A DNA stretch of 64,000 bases from the NCBI RefSeq assembly GCF_002101395.1, contig NZ_CP019706.1, positions 496,001-560,000 on the forward strand, read 5' to 3'. The position numbers and the translations under genes were made by a program. Within the stretch, counting starts at the first letter, position 1; the number at the start of each line of letters is the position of its first letter. The notes beneath the pieces were generated by a model, which did no database searches, was not told where the DNA came from, and saw nothing but the letters and a program-made list of their open reading frames with translations. Shown in pieces: positions 9,219 to 18,070 of the stretch. The stretch comes from Pantoea alhagi (GTDB lineage: Bacteria > Pseudomonadota > Gammaproteobacteria > Enterobacterales > Enterobacteriaceae).

Positions 9219-9455
9219 AAAGGAACTGTGCATCGCATCGCAGTTTTCCTGCTGAGAGACAAAACAATCCGAACGCTGCGTTTCAGACGATAAAAAGCAA
9301 AGCAAGGCGGCTGCGGCGTTACAGGCGCACGTTGAAAACAGGGGATAAGAAGCAGAGCGGCGGACGGGGTTAGCCTTTTACCGCTGGCGTGTCGCGGTTG
9401 GGAGCTTGCTAAAGGGAAAGCCGACCGGCCTTCCCCCGGAAATAGCTGATAACCG

Positions 9456-10337
9456 TTATTTCATACTGGCGTAAATGGTCCCGACGTTATGTTTAAATGC
9501 TGCTTCATAGGTGGGTGCCGGCCCTTTTTCATCACTGAGCGCCTCCGGATAAAGCTCGCCGCCCTGCTGCGCACCGCTGGCCGCCGCAATCTGTTTTACC
9601 AGACGCGGATCGGTCTGATTCTCAATGAAATAGGTTTTAATCTTTTCCTGTTTAATCTGCTGGATCAGGCGGCCCACCTCGCTGGCGCTGGCTTCCGCTT
9701 CGGTGGAAAAGCCTACCGGTGACAGGAAATGCACGCCATATTCAGCGGCGAAATAACCAAACGCGTCGTGGCTGGTTAATACCTTACGCTTGCTTGCGGG
9801 TACGGTGGCAAAGGTCTCTTTGGCCCAGGCATCCAGCTTCTCCAGCTTTTGAATATAGGCATTGCCGCGCTGCTCAAAGTAGGCTTTATCCTGCGGATCG
9901 GCGGCAATCAACGCCTCCATCACGTTGCGCGCATAGACCGCGCCGTTTTTAGCGCTGTTCCAGGCGTGAGGATCGGTTACCTTTTGCCCCTCCTCTTCCA
10001 TGCTACGGGTATGAATACCCTCAGAAGCGGTGATCACTTTTCCCCTGTAGCCGGAAGCAGTGACCAGCCGATCCATCCAGCCTTCCAGCCCCAGCCCGCT
10101 GACAAACACCACATCAGCCTTATTCAGCGCCAGGCTATCTCTGGGTGATGGCTGAAACGCATGGGGATCGCCGTTGCGTCCCACCAGCGAAGTTACCGTC
10201 ACATGTTCGCCGCCAACCTGCTGCACAATATCAGCCAGCACCGAAAAACTGGCGACGGTAGTGACCGTTTTTGCCAGCAGCGCCGGACTGACCATAAACA
10301 ACGACAGCACAGAATATTTCCACAGCACAGACTTCAT
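9456..10337 (-). CDS. Zinc/manganese ABC transporter substrate-binding protein
   Basis: This 293-residue cluster A-I periplasmic metal-binding protein begins with a signal peptide (cleavage near SPALLAKTV). It carries the usual metal ligands: His in GDPHAFQP, His in TDPHAWN, His in LTSHDAFGYF, and an acidic residue near the end. There is no long His-rich loop as in ZnuA, so it is nearer the AztC/SitA type. It is the last gene of a four-gene operon (small membrane protein, ATPase, permease, binding protein). A Zur-like box upstream of the operon argues for zinc. Confidence 0.88.
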   Translation of the reverse strand: MKSVLWKYSVLSLFMVSPALLAKTVTTVASFSVLADIVQQVGGEHVTVTSLVGRNGDPHAFQPSPRDSLALNKADVVFVSGLGLEGWMDRLVTASGYRGKVITASEGIHTRSMEEEGQKVTDPHAWNSAKNGAVYARNVMEALIAADPQDKAYFEQRGNAYIQKLEKLDAWAKETFATVPASKRKVLTSHDAFGYFAAEYGVHFLSPVGFSTEAEASASEVGRLIQQIKQEKIKTYFIENQTDPRLVKQIAAASGAQQGGELYPEALSDEKGPAPTYEAAFKHNVGTIYASMK

Positions 10338-10344
10338 GTTTTCC

Positions 10345-11208
10345 TCACCCTTTTACCCGGTTATAAGTTAATCGAAACAGACCTTTTTCCACGCCAAACA
10401 GCACCGAAACCAGGAACCCCAGACTGGCGGTTAAGACAATGGCTGGCCCAGCCGGTATCGACTGATACCAGGACCAGGTAAGCCCGATAAAGGAACTGCC
10501 CATGCCGATGAGCACCGCCAGCAGCAGAATAATTGGTAAGCGATTTGACCAGCAGCGCGCGGCGATGGCAGGCAGCATCATCAGCCCCACCGTCATGAGC
10601 GTGCCGAGGATCTGAAACCCGGCAACCAGATTCATCACCACCAGCGCCAGAAACAGCGCATGGATCAGCCGTGGAGTATGCTGACTGCGCACTTGCAAAA
10701 ATGTCATATCAAAGGCTTCAGCAACGATCGCGCGGTAGCCCAACGCCAGCGTTAACAGCGTTAGCGTGGCGATGACGCCGATAAAGATCAGCGCCGTTCG
10801 ATCCACCGCCAGCAGCGAGCCAAACAGCAGATGCAACAGATCGACGCCGCTGCCGCGTAGTGAAACCAGCACCACCCCCAGCGCCAGCGATCCCAGATAG
10901 AACCCGGCGAAGCTGGAATCTTCGCGTAGCGTGGTCACAGAACTCACCCAGCCCGCCAGCAGCGCCACCAGCAACCCGGCAATGAACCCCCCGGCTCCCA
11001 TCGCCAGCAGCGACATGCCGGAAAACAGGTAGCCGACCGCCACGCCGGGTAAAACCGCATGCGAAAGTGCATCGCCAATCAGGCTCATGCGCCGCAGCAA
11101 CAAGAAGACGCCCAGTGGCGTTACGCTTAACGATAAGGCGAGGCAGGCCACCAGCGAGCGACGCATAAAGCCAAAAGCGGTAAAGGCCTCAAGGATATGT
11201 TGCGTCAT
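10345..11208 (-). CDS. Metal ABC transporter permease
   Basis: A 287-residue inner-membrane permease of the ZnuB/SitC (ABC-3) family with about eight hydrophobic segments. Conserved parts include MSLIGDALSHAVLPGVAVGYL near residue 40 and GTLMTVGLMMLPAIAARCW near 205. It starts four bases inside the ATPase gene (overlapping start/stop) and is followed after seven bases by the binding-protein gene, so the three are translated as one unit. Confidence 0.9.
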   Translation of the reverse strand: MTQHILEAFTAFGFMRRSLVACLALSLSVTPLGVFLLLRRMSLIGDALSHAVLPGVAVGYLFSGMSLLAMGAGGFIAGLLVALLAGWVSSVTTLREDSSFAGFYLGSLALGVVLVSLRGSGVDLLHLLFGSLLAVDRTALIFIGVIATLTLLTLALGYRAIVAEAFDMTFLQVRSQHTPRLIHALFLALVVMNLVAGFQILGTLMTVGLMMLPAIAARCWSNRLPIILLLAVLIGMGSSFIGLTWSWYQSIPAGPAIVLTASLGFLVSVLFGVEKGLFRLTYNRVKG

Positions 11209-11918
11209 GAGCGTACTCCCTGCCCCACCGCGCAGCGCACCAGCGAGAGCGGCCGCTCGGCGTTTTCCGGCATAATGTCAGCGGTTTTTCCCCAGTGGTA
11301 ATGCCCGTCATGCAGATAGAGCAGTTGCGGAAAATGACGCTCCACCATGTGCTGGTTATGTAAAACGGTCAGGATGGTTTTTCCTTCCGCATGCAGCCTT
11401 TCGATAACCCGCAGCAGGAAAGTGCTGGTCTGACTGTCGATGCCGGTAAAAGGCTCATCCAGCAAGATGACTGACGCGTCCTGCACCAGCATGCGTGCAA
11501 ACAACATGCGTTGAAACTGGCCGCCGGAAAGCTGACTAATTGCCCGTCCCGCCAGATCCAGCAGCCCAACCTGCTCCAGCGCCGCCTCAATCCGCTCATG
11601 CATGCTGCGGCCGATTCCCCTGAGCATGCCGTTTGCTGGCCAGCTTCCCATCGCCACCACCTCAATCACCCGCAGCGGAAAGTGATGGTCGATCTCACTT
11701 TGCTGCGGCAGCCAGGCGATCTGCCTGCCGTCTGGCTCAAAACGCACCGCCCCACTGACCGGCGGGAGCAAACCGGCAATGGTTTTAAGCAGCGTGGACT
11801 TGCCCGCGCCGTTAACGCCCATAATGGCCGTCAGGCTACCGCGCCGGAACTGTCCGCTAATCGGCTGGCTTAGCGCCTCTCCGCGATAGCCTGTAACCAG
11901 TTTCTCCAGCGTGATCAT
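11205..11918 (-). CDS. Metal ABC transporter ATP-binding protein
   Basis: A 237-residue ABC ATPase with Walker A GVNGAGKST, signature LSGGQFQRMLFARML, Walker B VILLDEPFTGID and H-loop VLHNQHM. It belongs to the zinc/manganese (ZnuC/SitB) group. The ATG at 11918 overlaps the stop of the preceding 45-codon gene (ATGA), which fixes the start; an upstream GTG would run deep into that gene. Confidence 0.9.
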   Translation of the reverse strand: MITLEKLVTGYRGEALSQPISGQFRRGSLTAIMGVNGAGKSTLLKTIAGLLPPVSGAVRFEPDGRQIAWLPQQSEIDHHFPLRVIEVVAMGSWPANGMLRGIGRSMHERIEAALEQVGLLDLAGRAISQLSGGQFQRMLFARMLVQDASVILLDEPFTGIDSQTSTFLLRVIERLHAEGKTILTVLHNQHMVERHFPQLLYLHDGHYHWGKTADIMPENAERPLSLVRCAVGQGVRS

Positions 11919-12052
11919 GCGATAGCGTCCGCCCATTGAATGGCAGCCCACAGTACAGCCAGCAACAGGCTGATCCAGAGCGCCCGAATGAGCGCGGATT
12001 GGGCCAGTAGGGTGAAACCCATTCGCCTGCGGAAAGAGAAAGCTTCAAACAT
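11915..12052 (-). CDS. 45-residue membrane protein leading the zinc ABC operon
   Basis: A 45-codon frame begins MFEAFSFRRRMGFTLLAQ and continues into one strongly hydrophobic helix (LWISLLLAVLWAAIQW) ending ADAIA. Its TGA overlaps the ATG of the ATPase gene (ATGA), the typical sign of translational coupling, and it is the first frame after the Zur-like box. The basic N-terminus followed by one helix predicts an inner-membrane protein with its N-terminus inside. I do not recognise the family. It may be an accessory subunit of the transporter or a leader that sets translation of the ATPase. Confidence 0.7.
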   Translation of the reverse strand: MFEAFSFRRRMGFTLLAQSALIRALWISLLLAVLWAAIQWADAIA

Positions 12053-12163
12053 ACGTTACTCAATATCAGTTAGTTACATGAGAAGACGTGCGTACTGCCT
12101 GCGGCATGAACACCTGTGTGGAACGATGTCGGCACAGGAAACGCACGTTCCGGCTGTTGATTT

Positions 12164-12187
12164 GAATGTTATAACATAACAATATTG
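12164..12187 (-). promoter_or_regulatory. Zur-like operator
   Basis: The segment GAATGTTATAACATAACAAT has the inverted TGTTATA/TATAACA core of the enterobacterial Zur box. It lies 112 bp before the first gene of the metal ABC operon. This supports zinc-repressed expression of the importer. Confidence 0.72.
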
Positions 12188-12274
12188 AATAACAAAGCGA
12201 GGCAGAACGCACTATTTGTTACGGTTGATGATCAAAGGCAGGTGATAGCAGGGAAACCAACAAACAGAGAAATC

Positions 12275-12298
12275 GGCGCAGCCATCGCGCGCTGCGCC
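12275..12298 (-). terminator. Hairpin after pflD
   Basis: GGCGCAGC and GCTGCGCC pair across an 8-base loop, eight bases past the pflD stop. The following T run is short. Confidence 0.55.
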
Positions 12299-12306
12299 TT
12301 ACGATA

Positions 12307-14742
12307 TTAAGATAAGGTATGTTCGGTTCGGGCGATAATATCATCCTGCGCATCCGGAGAGAGCGCGGTAAAGAAAGCCGAATAGCCTGCGACCCTGACC
12401 ACTAAATCACGATATTGATCGGGATGCTTTTTCGCTTCGATCAGCGTTTCGCGGGACACGATGTTGTACTGAATATGCCAGCCTTTATGATCTTCAAAAA
12501 AGGTGCGCAGCAGCGCCATCAGCTTCTGGCGATCGTTATTGTTTTCCAGCGTCGCCGGATTCAGCTTCTGGTTAAGCAGGACGCCGCCCAGAATAGAGCC
12601 GGTTGGCAGCTTACCGACCGAGCCGATAACGGCGGTTGGCCCCAGATGATCGGTGCCGGAAGCCGGGCTTGCGCCCTCCGCCAGCGGCGTTTTCGCCTTA
12701 CGGCCGTCGGGCGTGGCCATGGTCTGCGCGCCGAACGGCACATTCGCTGAAATAGACGAGGTGCCGGCATAATAATTGCCGCCCACCGGACCACGGCCAT
12801 AGCGCGGGTTATGATAATTTTTAATTTCGTCGATATAGGTCTGGTAGGCGCGCACCAGCAGCGCATCGACGCTGTCATCATCGTTGCCATATTTTGGTGC
12901 GCCGTTAATCAGGCGCTGACGCAGCTGTTCATGCGTTAAGCCGTCAAAGTCGCTGGCCAGCGCCTCCGCCAGCTGCTGCTGACCGATTATGCCCTGTTCA
13001 AACACCAGTTTTTTCACCGCCGTCAGGCTGTTGCCGAGGTTAGCGATCCCCACCTGCAGGCCCGATACCCAGTCATATTTCGCCCCGCCCTGCTTGATGC
13101 TTTTGGCACGTTCGATACAGTCATCCACCAGCGCCGAGCAGAGAATATCGTGAGCGTTCTCTTCCAGCACGGTATCCACCACATATTCGATCTCGATCGA
13201 TTTGCGTGTGTAGTAACGGATCTGGTTGTCCCAGCATGTCAGCACCTCATCAAAGCTGTTGAAGTTGCCTTTTGACAAGGCTTGCTCCTGCGGCAGAAAG
13301 ACTTTCCCGCTGGTGGCGTCGCGTCCACCCTCCAGCGCCGCCAGCATTATGCGTGCGAAGTTAATAAAGCTCATGCCGGTGCAGCGATAGCCCCACTTAC
13401 CGCCTACTGCGGTTTCAATACAGCCGATAGCGGCATACTGATAAGCATCTTCCGCTGAGATACCTAACTTGATAAATTCCGGAATAACGATTTCATCGTT
13501 GTTAAAAGCGGGCATACCAAAGCCGCAGCGGATCACCTGCACGCAGGCATCAAGGAAATCATCGCTGATCCCTGCGTGATAACGCACGCTCAGGTTGGGC
13601 TGGGTAGAGCGCAGGCGACCACAGGATTCCAGAATCACATAAGAGAGCGGATTAACCGCATCCACGCCTTTGCCATTAATCAGGTTCTGACCGCCGATGG
13701 TGACGTTCTGATAGAGCGGGCTGCCCGCCGAAGCTTTTGAATGCGAGCCGGAGCGAATTTTATTGACCTCCAGCAGTTTGAGCCAGCAGCTGTGCAGCAG
13801 CTCAATTGCCTGTTCGCGACCCAGCGTTTGCTCCAGTTCGACATCGCGCCGGTAGAATGGATAGAGATATTGATCCATCCGGCCAAACGATACCGAGTGG
13901 CCATTAGACTCAATTTGCAGGATCAGCTGGATAAAGTAGCAAAGCTGTAACGCCTGCCAGAAGTTCTGCGGCGGCTGGTGGGCGATCACTTCACAGTTTT
14001 CGGCAATACGCAGCAGCTCCGCTTTACGCGCGCCGCGCTTTTCCTGCGCTGCCATCTGGTTCGCCAGCTCAGCGAAGCGTTTGATATGGTCGCTAACGCT
14101 TTCCAGCACAATAGCGATCGCTTTCAGAAACTGTTCACCATGCAGATCTTCCAGCACGGTAAGATTAAGGCGGCCACGGCGCTCCGCTACCTTATCGCGC
14201 AGGCCATCCAGCCCTTTCTCCAGCAGCAGCGGGAAGTTTACCGCCAGATGCGCATCGCCGGAGGTCATGTTTCCTTCTGCTTTGATAATGCCGGTGGCAA
14301 GCAGCGCCTGCTGCTCATGGGTAAACATACCGTAGCAGCGATCCTGCACTGTCTGCCCGCGCCACCACGGACACACCTCATGCAGCACGCGCTTGTTCTC
14401 TTCAGAGACGGAGAAACCCGCGCCGGGACGATCGGCAAGATCGTCGATCTCTTTTTCGATCCAGCTTACGGTATATTCCGGGAAGATCGGCGCGGCGCGG
14501 ACTTCACTCGCCTGATTCCCTACGATCATTTCATCATGCTTAATCCAGATGGTACGGTGCGCCAGATGATGCGCCAGTGCCAGTGCCCGACGCACCGGCA
14601 CCGGTTTATCCATATTTTCCTGATAGATTTTGGTGTAGTGCTGCGCGCGCTCAGTACAGACGGGCGGCTTAACAATATGGATCAACGCTTGTTTATGGGC
14701 CTTGATACGTTCGCTCAGGGTATCGAGTTTCAGGGTAGTCAT
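12307..14742 (-). CDS. pflD: Glycyl-radical enzyme PflD/YbiW
   Basis: This 811-residue glycyl-radical enzyme is collinear with E. coli YbiW (810). The active-site cysteine lies in AAIGCIETAVGGKWG and the glycyl-radical loop near the C-terminus is RVAGYSAFF. It needs oxygen-free conditions and activation by the radical SAM enzyme encoded just upstream. The GCIE motif places it with glycerol/diol dehydratase-like enzymes rather than true pyruvate formate-lyases, which have adjacent cysteines. The substrate is not established. It starts four bases after the pflC stop, so the two are co-translated. Confidence 0.93.
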   Translation of the reverse strand: MTTLKLDTLSERIKAHKQALIHIVKPPVCTERAQHYTKIYQENMDKPVPVRRALALAHHLAHRTIWIKHDEMIVGNQASEVRAAPIFPEYTVSWIEKEIDDLADRPGAGFSVSEENKRVLHEVCPWWRGQTVQDRCYGMFTHEQQALLATGIIKAEGNMTSGDAHLAVNFPLLLEKGLDGLRDKVAERRGRLNLTVLEDLHGEQFLKAIAIVLESVSDHIKRFAELANQMAAQEKRGARKAELLRIAENCEVIAHQPPQNFWQALQLCYFIQLILQIESNGHSVSFGRMDQYLYPFYRRDVELEQTLGREQAIELLHSCWLKLLEVNKIRSGSHSKASAGSPLYQNVTIGGQNLINGKGVDAVNPLSYVILESCGRLRSTQPNLSVRYHAGISDDFLDACVQVIRCGFGMPAFNNDEIVIPEFIKLGISAEDAYQYAAIGCIETAVGGKWGYRCTGMSFINFARIMLAALEGGRDATSGKVFLPQEQALSKGNFNSFDEVLTCWDNQIRYYTRKSIEIEYVVDTVLEENAHDILCSALVDDCIERAKSIKQGGAKYDWVSGLQVGIANLGNSLTAVKKLVFEQGIIGQQQLAEALASDFDGLTHEQLRQRLINGAPKYGNDDDSVDALLVRAYQTYIDEIKNYHNPRYGRGPVGGNYYAGTSSISANVPFGAQTMATPDGRKAKTPLAEGASPASGTDHLGPTAVIGSVGKLPTGSILGGVLLNQKLNPATLENNNDRQKLMALLRTFFEDHKGWHIQYNIVSRETLIEAKKHPDQYRDLVVRVAGYSAFFTALSPDAQDDIIARTEHTLS

Positions 14743-14746
14743 GTTC

Positions 14747-15646
14747 TTATCCTCTTAATGTCGCTGTCAGGCCTTTTTGTTTTGCGTATGCCTCAGCAAA
14801 AGTTAATAGCGCCGGGCAATCCAGCGGTTTATCCGGCGCCAGATAGGGCTGATGAAGCAGGGCATATTTGTTCATGCCCAGCGTGTGATAAGGCAGAAAA
14901 TGGATCTCTTTAACGCCAAGCTCATCGGCAGCGAAGTTAACAATGTCGGTAACCGCGCCCGGATTGGCGTTAAATTCCGGGATCAGCGGTACCCGGATAG
15001 TGATATTTTTCCCTGCCGCCGCCAGACGGCGTAGGTTGCCCAGCACGCGTTTCGCCGAGCCGTCGGTCCACTGCTTAAAGGTGCGTTCATCAACATGTTT
15101 CAGATCGGCCAGGAAGAGATCGATATATGGCAGCGAGGGTTCGACATAGCGCCAGGGCACATGCAGGCAGGTTTCTACCGCAGTGTGGATCCCCTCTTGC
15201 TGACACTGACGGAACAATGTGGCCGCCAGTTGCGGATTCATAAAGGGTTCGCCGCCAGAGAGCGTGACGCCGCCCTGACTGCGTTGGTAAAAGGCCCGAT
15301 CGCGCCTGACCACGGCCATAATCTCTGCGGCATCTTTCTCTTCGCCGCATACGGTCAGCGCCAGCGTGGGACAGCAATTTTCCAGCGCGGCGATATGGTC
15401 AGGTTCGATTTTTTCACGCAGGATAATCAGGCCGTTTAAGGTCTTCTGAATCACCGCTGGCGCGGCCTGCTGACACAGATCGCACTCTGCCAGACAGAGC
15501 CGGGCGTCATATAGCAGATCTTTCTGGCGGGAACGGCTCTCGGGATTCTGACACCAGCGACAGCCCAGCGAGCAGCCTTTTAAAAACACCACGGTGCGAA
15601 TGCCTGGACCATCATGGGTGGAATAGCGCTGGATATTAAAAATCAT
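14747..15646 (-). CDS. pflC: Glycyl-radical enzyme activase PflC/YbiY
   Basis: This 299-residue radical SAM enzyme installs the glycyl radical on PflD. The iron-sulphur motif is CSLGCRWC (CxxxCxxC), followed by an inserted ferredoxin-like cysteine cluster (CLAECDLC, CCPTLALTVC) typical of activases of this subgroup, then LSGGEPF for SAM binding. It is the first gene of the pflC-pflD operon. The palindrome ACTTTCGAAAGAAAGT at 15677-15692, 31 bp before its start, is likely a regulatory site shared with the divergent fsaA. Confidence 0.92.
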   Translation of the reverse strand: MIFNIQRYSTHDGPGIRTVVFLKGCSLGCRWCQNPESRSRQKDLLYDARLCLAECDLCQQAAPAVIQKTLNGLIILREKIEPDHIAALENCCPTLALTVCGEEKDAAEIMAVVRRDRAFYQRSQGGVTLSGGEPFMNPQLAATLFRQCQQEGIHTAVETCLHVPWRYVEPSLPYIDLFLADLKHVDERTFKQWTDGSAKRVLGNLRRLAAAGKNITIRVPLIPEFNANPGAVTDIVNFAADELGVKEIHFLPYHTLGMNKYALLHQPYLAPDKPLDCPALLTFAEAYAKQKGLTATLRG

Positions 15647-15676
15647 AAAGCCCCTTTTACGATTGAAGATTTAATA

Positions 15677-15692
15677 ACTTTCGAAAGAAAGT
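15677..15692. promoter_or_regulatory. Operator-like palindrome between pflC and fsaA
   Basis: ACTTTC-GAAA-GAAAGT is an inverted repeat in the divergent promoter region. Near-copies occur at 16518-16533 and 16599-16614 before ybiU. A DeoR-type regulator at 18071 is the candidate ligand. Confidence 0.62.
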
Positions 15693-15780
15693 AACGTTGA
15701 CTTCAGTCAATAAAAAAGCGGGCACTGAGGATATACTCAGCGAAACTTGCTAAGCATCACGATTTATTAAGGAACCCTTT

Positions 15781-16443
15781 ATGGAACTCTATCTCGATAC
15801 CTCTGATGTCGTGGCCGTAAGACGCCTGGCGGAGATCTTCCCGCTGGCTGGCGTGACCACTAATCCCAGCATTATCGCCAGCGGTAAAAGGCCGCTTAAA
15901 GTGGTGCTGCCTGAACTTCAGCAAGCACTGGGCGGAAAAGGCCGGCTGTTTGCGCAGGTGATGGCAAGAGACGCTGAACAGATGGTGGAGGAAGCCAGAA
16001 AACTGCGCGCTATCATCCCTGATCTGGTGGTTAAGGTTCCGGTAACGGCTCAGGGCCTGGCAGCGATTAAACTGCTGAAACAGCAAGGCATTCCAACGCT
16101 GGGCACGGCGGTTTACGGCGCGGCGCAGGGTTTGCTGGCGGCGCTGGCCGGTGCGGAATATATCGCGCCCTATGTGAACAGGATTGATGCGCAGGGCGGC
16201 AATGGCATCCAGACGGTAAAAGAGTTACAGCAGTTACTCACACTGCATGCGCCAGAAACAAAAGTGCTGGCGGCCAGCTTTAAAACGCCGCGCCAGGCGC
16301 TGGATTGTCTGCTGACGGGCTGTGAATCTATTACGCTGCCGCTGGATGTTGCAGAGCAGATGATCGCCACGCCAGCGGTAAGCGCCGCCGTAGAAAAATT
16401 TGAGCAGGACTGGTTAGCCGCATTTGGCGCGCCTGGTTTCTGA
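15781..16443 (+). CDS. fsaA: Fructose-6-phosphate aldolase
   Basis: This 220-residue class I aldolase of the transaldolase family cleaves fructose 6-phosphate to dihydroxyacetone and glyceraldehyde 3-phosphate. It matches E. coli FsaA in length. The Schiff-base lysine is in PDLVVKVPVT (residue about 85), and GVTTNPSI, APYVNRID and LAASFKT are family motifs. As in E. coli it adjoins ybiYW (pflCD), here divergently. The shared context suggests the aldolase handles the product of the glycyl-radical pathway, perhaps dihydroxyacetone. Confidence 0.94.
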   Translation: MELYLDTSDVVAVRRLAEIFPLAGVTTNPSIIASGKRPLKVVLPELQQALGGKGRLFAQVMARDAEQMVEEARKLRAIIPDLVVKVPVTAQGLAAIKLLKQQGIPTLGTAVYGAAQGLLAALAGAEYIAPYVNRIDAQGGNGIQTVKELQQLLTLHAPETKVLAASFKTPRQALDCLLTGCESITLPLDVAEQMIATPAVSAAVEKFEQDWLAAFGAPGF

Positions 16444-16517
16444 GCGTTTCTAAGCCGTTAAATAATAAAAGCTTATTCGTGCGGCAGTCTCCCTTCCGTT
16501 GGTGGCAATGGCCGCAT

Positions 16518-16614
16518 ATCTTCGAATGAAAGCCAAAAAACTGCTAAACAACGCTTAGCTTCACATATTTGTGTTATCAACTCTGCTACATTTGCTTTAC
16601 TTTCGAATGAAATT
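16518..16614. promoter_or_regulatory. Two further operator-like sites before ybiU
   Basis: ATCTTCGAATGAAAGC (16518-16533) and ACTTTCGAATGAAATT (16599-16614) repeat the motif seen at 15677. Both lie in the 218-bp gap between fsaA and the ybiU-like gene. Confidence 0.58.
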
Positions 16615-16661
16615 AAACAACCTTCATTCAGCCATACACCTGACCCTGAGCAGCGGAGACG

Positions 16662-17927
16662 ATGATGAATACATCCTTTACTTCAGTAACCCTACCTGAA
16701 GATTACAAACAGAATATCGTGGCGATGAAACGCATTCTGCGTGAACAGATCGGTGATGTTGAAGGTCTCTTTCGCCAGGTGTGCGATAAAATAGAGGCTG
16801 AGCTTGCCGCGGCGCGCGCTGAAGAACAAGCTAACGGCAGCGCCTGGCCGGAAGTTAACTATACCGATCTGGCGGCGGGCAATATTAGCGAACAGCAGAT
16901 TGCACATATCAAGCGCCGTGGCTGCCTGGTAGTGCGACAAACCTTCAGCCGGGATCATGCGCTGGCAATGGATCAATCGATGCTTGGCTATCTGGATGAG
17001 AACCAGTTTGATGAGGTTTATCGCGGGCCGGGCGATAATTTCTTTGGTTCGCTGGAAGCTTCGCGTCCGGAAATTTACCCTATCTACTGGTCAAAAGCGC
17101 AAATGGAAGCGCGCCAGAGTCAGCAAATGGCCACCACACAAACGTTTCTTAACCGTCTGTGGACCTTTCAGCATGCTGACGGCGACTGGTTCAACCCGGA
17201 AGTGAACATCATCTATCCCGACCGTATTCGCCGCCGCCTGCCGGGTACCACCTCGAAAGGGCTTGGTGCGCATACCGATTCCGGCGCGCTGGAGCGCTGG
17301 CTGCTGCCCGCCTATCAGAAAGTGTTTAGCAAAATATTCACTAACCGCTTTGCGGAATATGATCCGTGGGATGCGGCTTATCGCCCGGAGGTTAATGAAT
17401 ATGACGTGGATAACACCACCAAATGCTCGGCGTTTCGTACTTTCCAGGGCTGGACGGCGCTGTCGGATATGATTGCCGGACAGGGTCTGCTGCATGTGGT
17501 ACCGGTGCCGGAAGCGATGGCCTATGTATTACTACGCCCTTTACTGGATGATGTGCCTGAAGATGAACTGTGTGGCGTTGCGCCAGGCAGAGTGCTGCCG
17601 GTATCGGAGAAGTGGCATCCTCATCTGATCGCCGGGCTGTGCAGCATCCCGACGCTGCAGGCAGGAGATTCAGTATGGTGGCACTGCGACGTGATTCATT
17701 CCGTGGCGCCGGTTGAAAACCAGCAGGGCTGGGGCAACGTAATGTATATTCCGGCCGCGCCGGCGTGCACGAAAAATCTCGCTTATGCGCACAGCGTACG
17801 CGTCGCGCTGGAAAAAGGCGCGTCGCCGGCAGATTTTCCGCGTGAAGATTATGAGCAGACATGGCAGAACCGCTTTCAGCTAAGCGATCTTAATGCCAAT
17901 GGCCGTCGTGCCCTGGGCATGGAATAG
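16662..17927 (+). CDS. ybiU: YbiU-like DUF1479 protein
   Basis: A 421-residue DUF1479 protein, a family built on the Fe(II)/2-oxoglutarate dioxygenase fold. The probable metal ligands are visible: HTD in GLGAHTDSGALERW and a distal His in HCDVIHSVAPV. The substrate is unknown. In E. coli ybiU lies near ybiW-ybiY-fsaA, so the neighbourhood is conserved. Two adjacent ATG codons begin the frame; AGCGGAGA before them fits either. Two operator-like sites precede it, so it probably shares control with pflCD and fsaA. Confidence 0.88.
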   Translation: MMNTSFTSVTLPEDYKQNIVAMKRILREQIGDVEGLFRQVCDKIEAELAAARAEEQANGSAWPEVNYTDLAAGNISEQQIAHIKRRGCLVVRQTFSRDHALAMDQSMLGYLDENQFDEVYRGPGDNFFGSLEASRPEIYPIYWSKAQMEARQSQQMATTQTFLNRLWTFQHADGDWFNPEVNIIYPDRIRRRLPGTTSKGLGAHTDSGALERWLLPAYQKVFSKIFTNRFAEYDPWDAAYRPEVNEYDVDNTTKCSAFRTFQGWTALSDMIAGQGLLHVVPVPEAMAYVLLRPLLDDVPEDELCGVAPGRVLPVSEKWHPHLIAGLCSIPTLQAGDSVWWHCDVIHSVAPVENQQGWGNVMYIPAAPACTKNLAYAHSVRVALEKGASPADFPREDYEQTWQNRFQLSDLNANGRRALGME

Positions 17928-18070
17928 CGTTACGCTTTACTGCTGACTTTTGATGCACCAACGACCTGAAAATTGATAACACGCTTAACGCGCGGGGGAT
18001 CCAGCTCAAATGTGATCCCTCTGCGCTTTTGATATACTCCCTCCCCCCGCAACAGATGGCGAGACGTTAG

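Noticed and set aside
13978..14913. 311-codon frame opposite pflD
   Set aside because: It is antisense to a highly conserved glycyl-radical enzyme and its composition reflects that gene.
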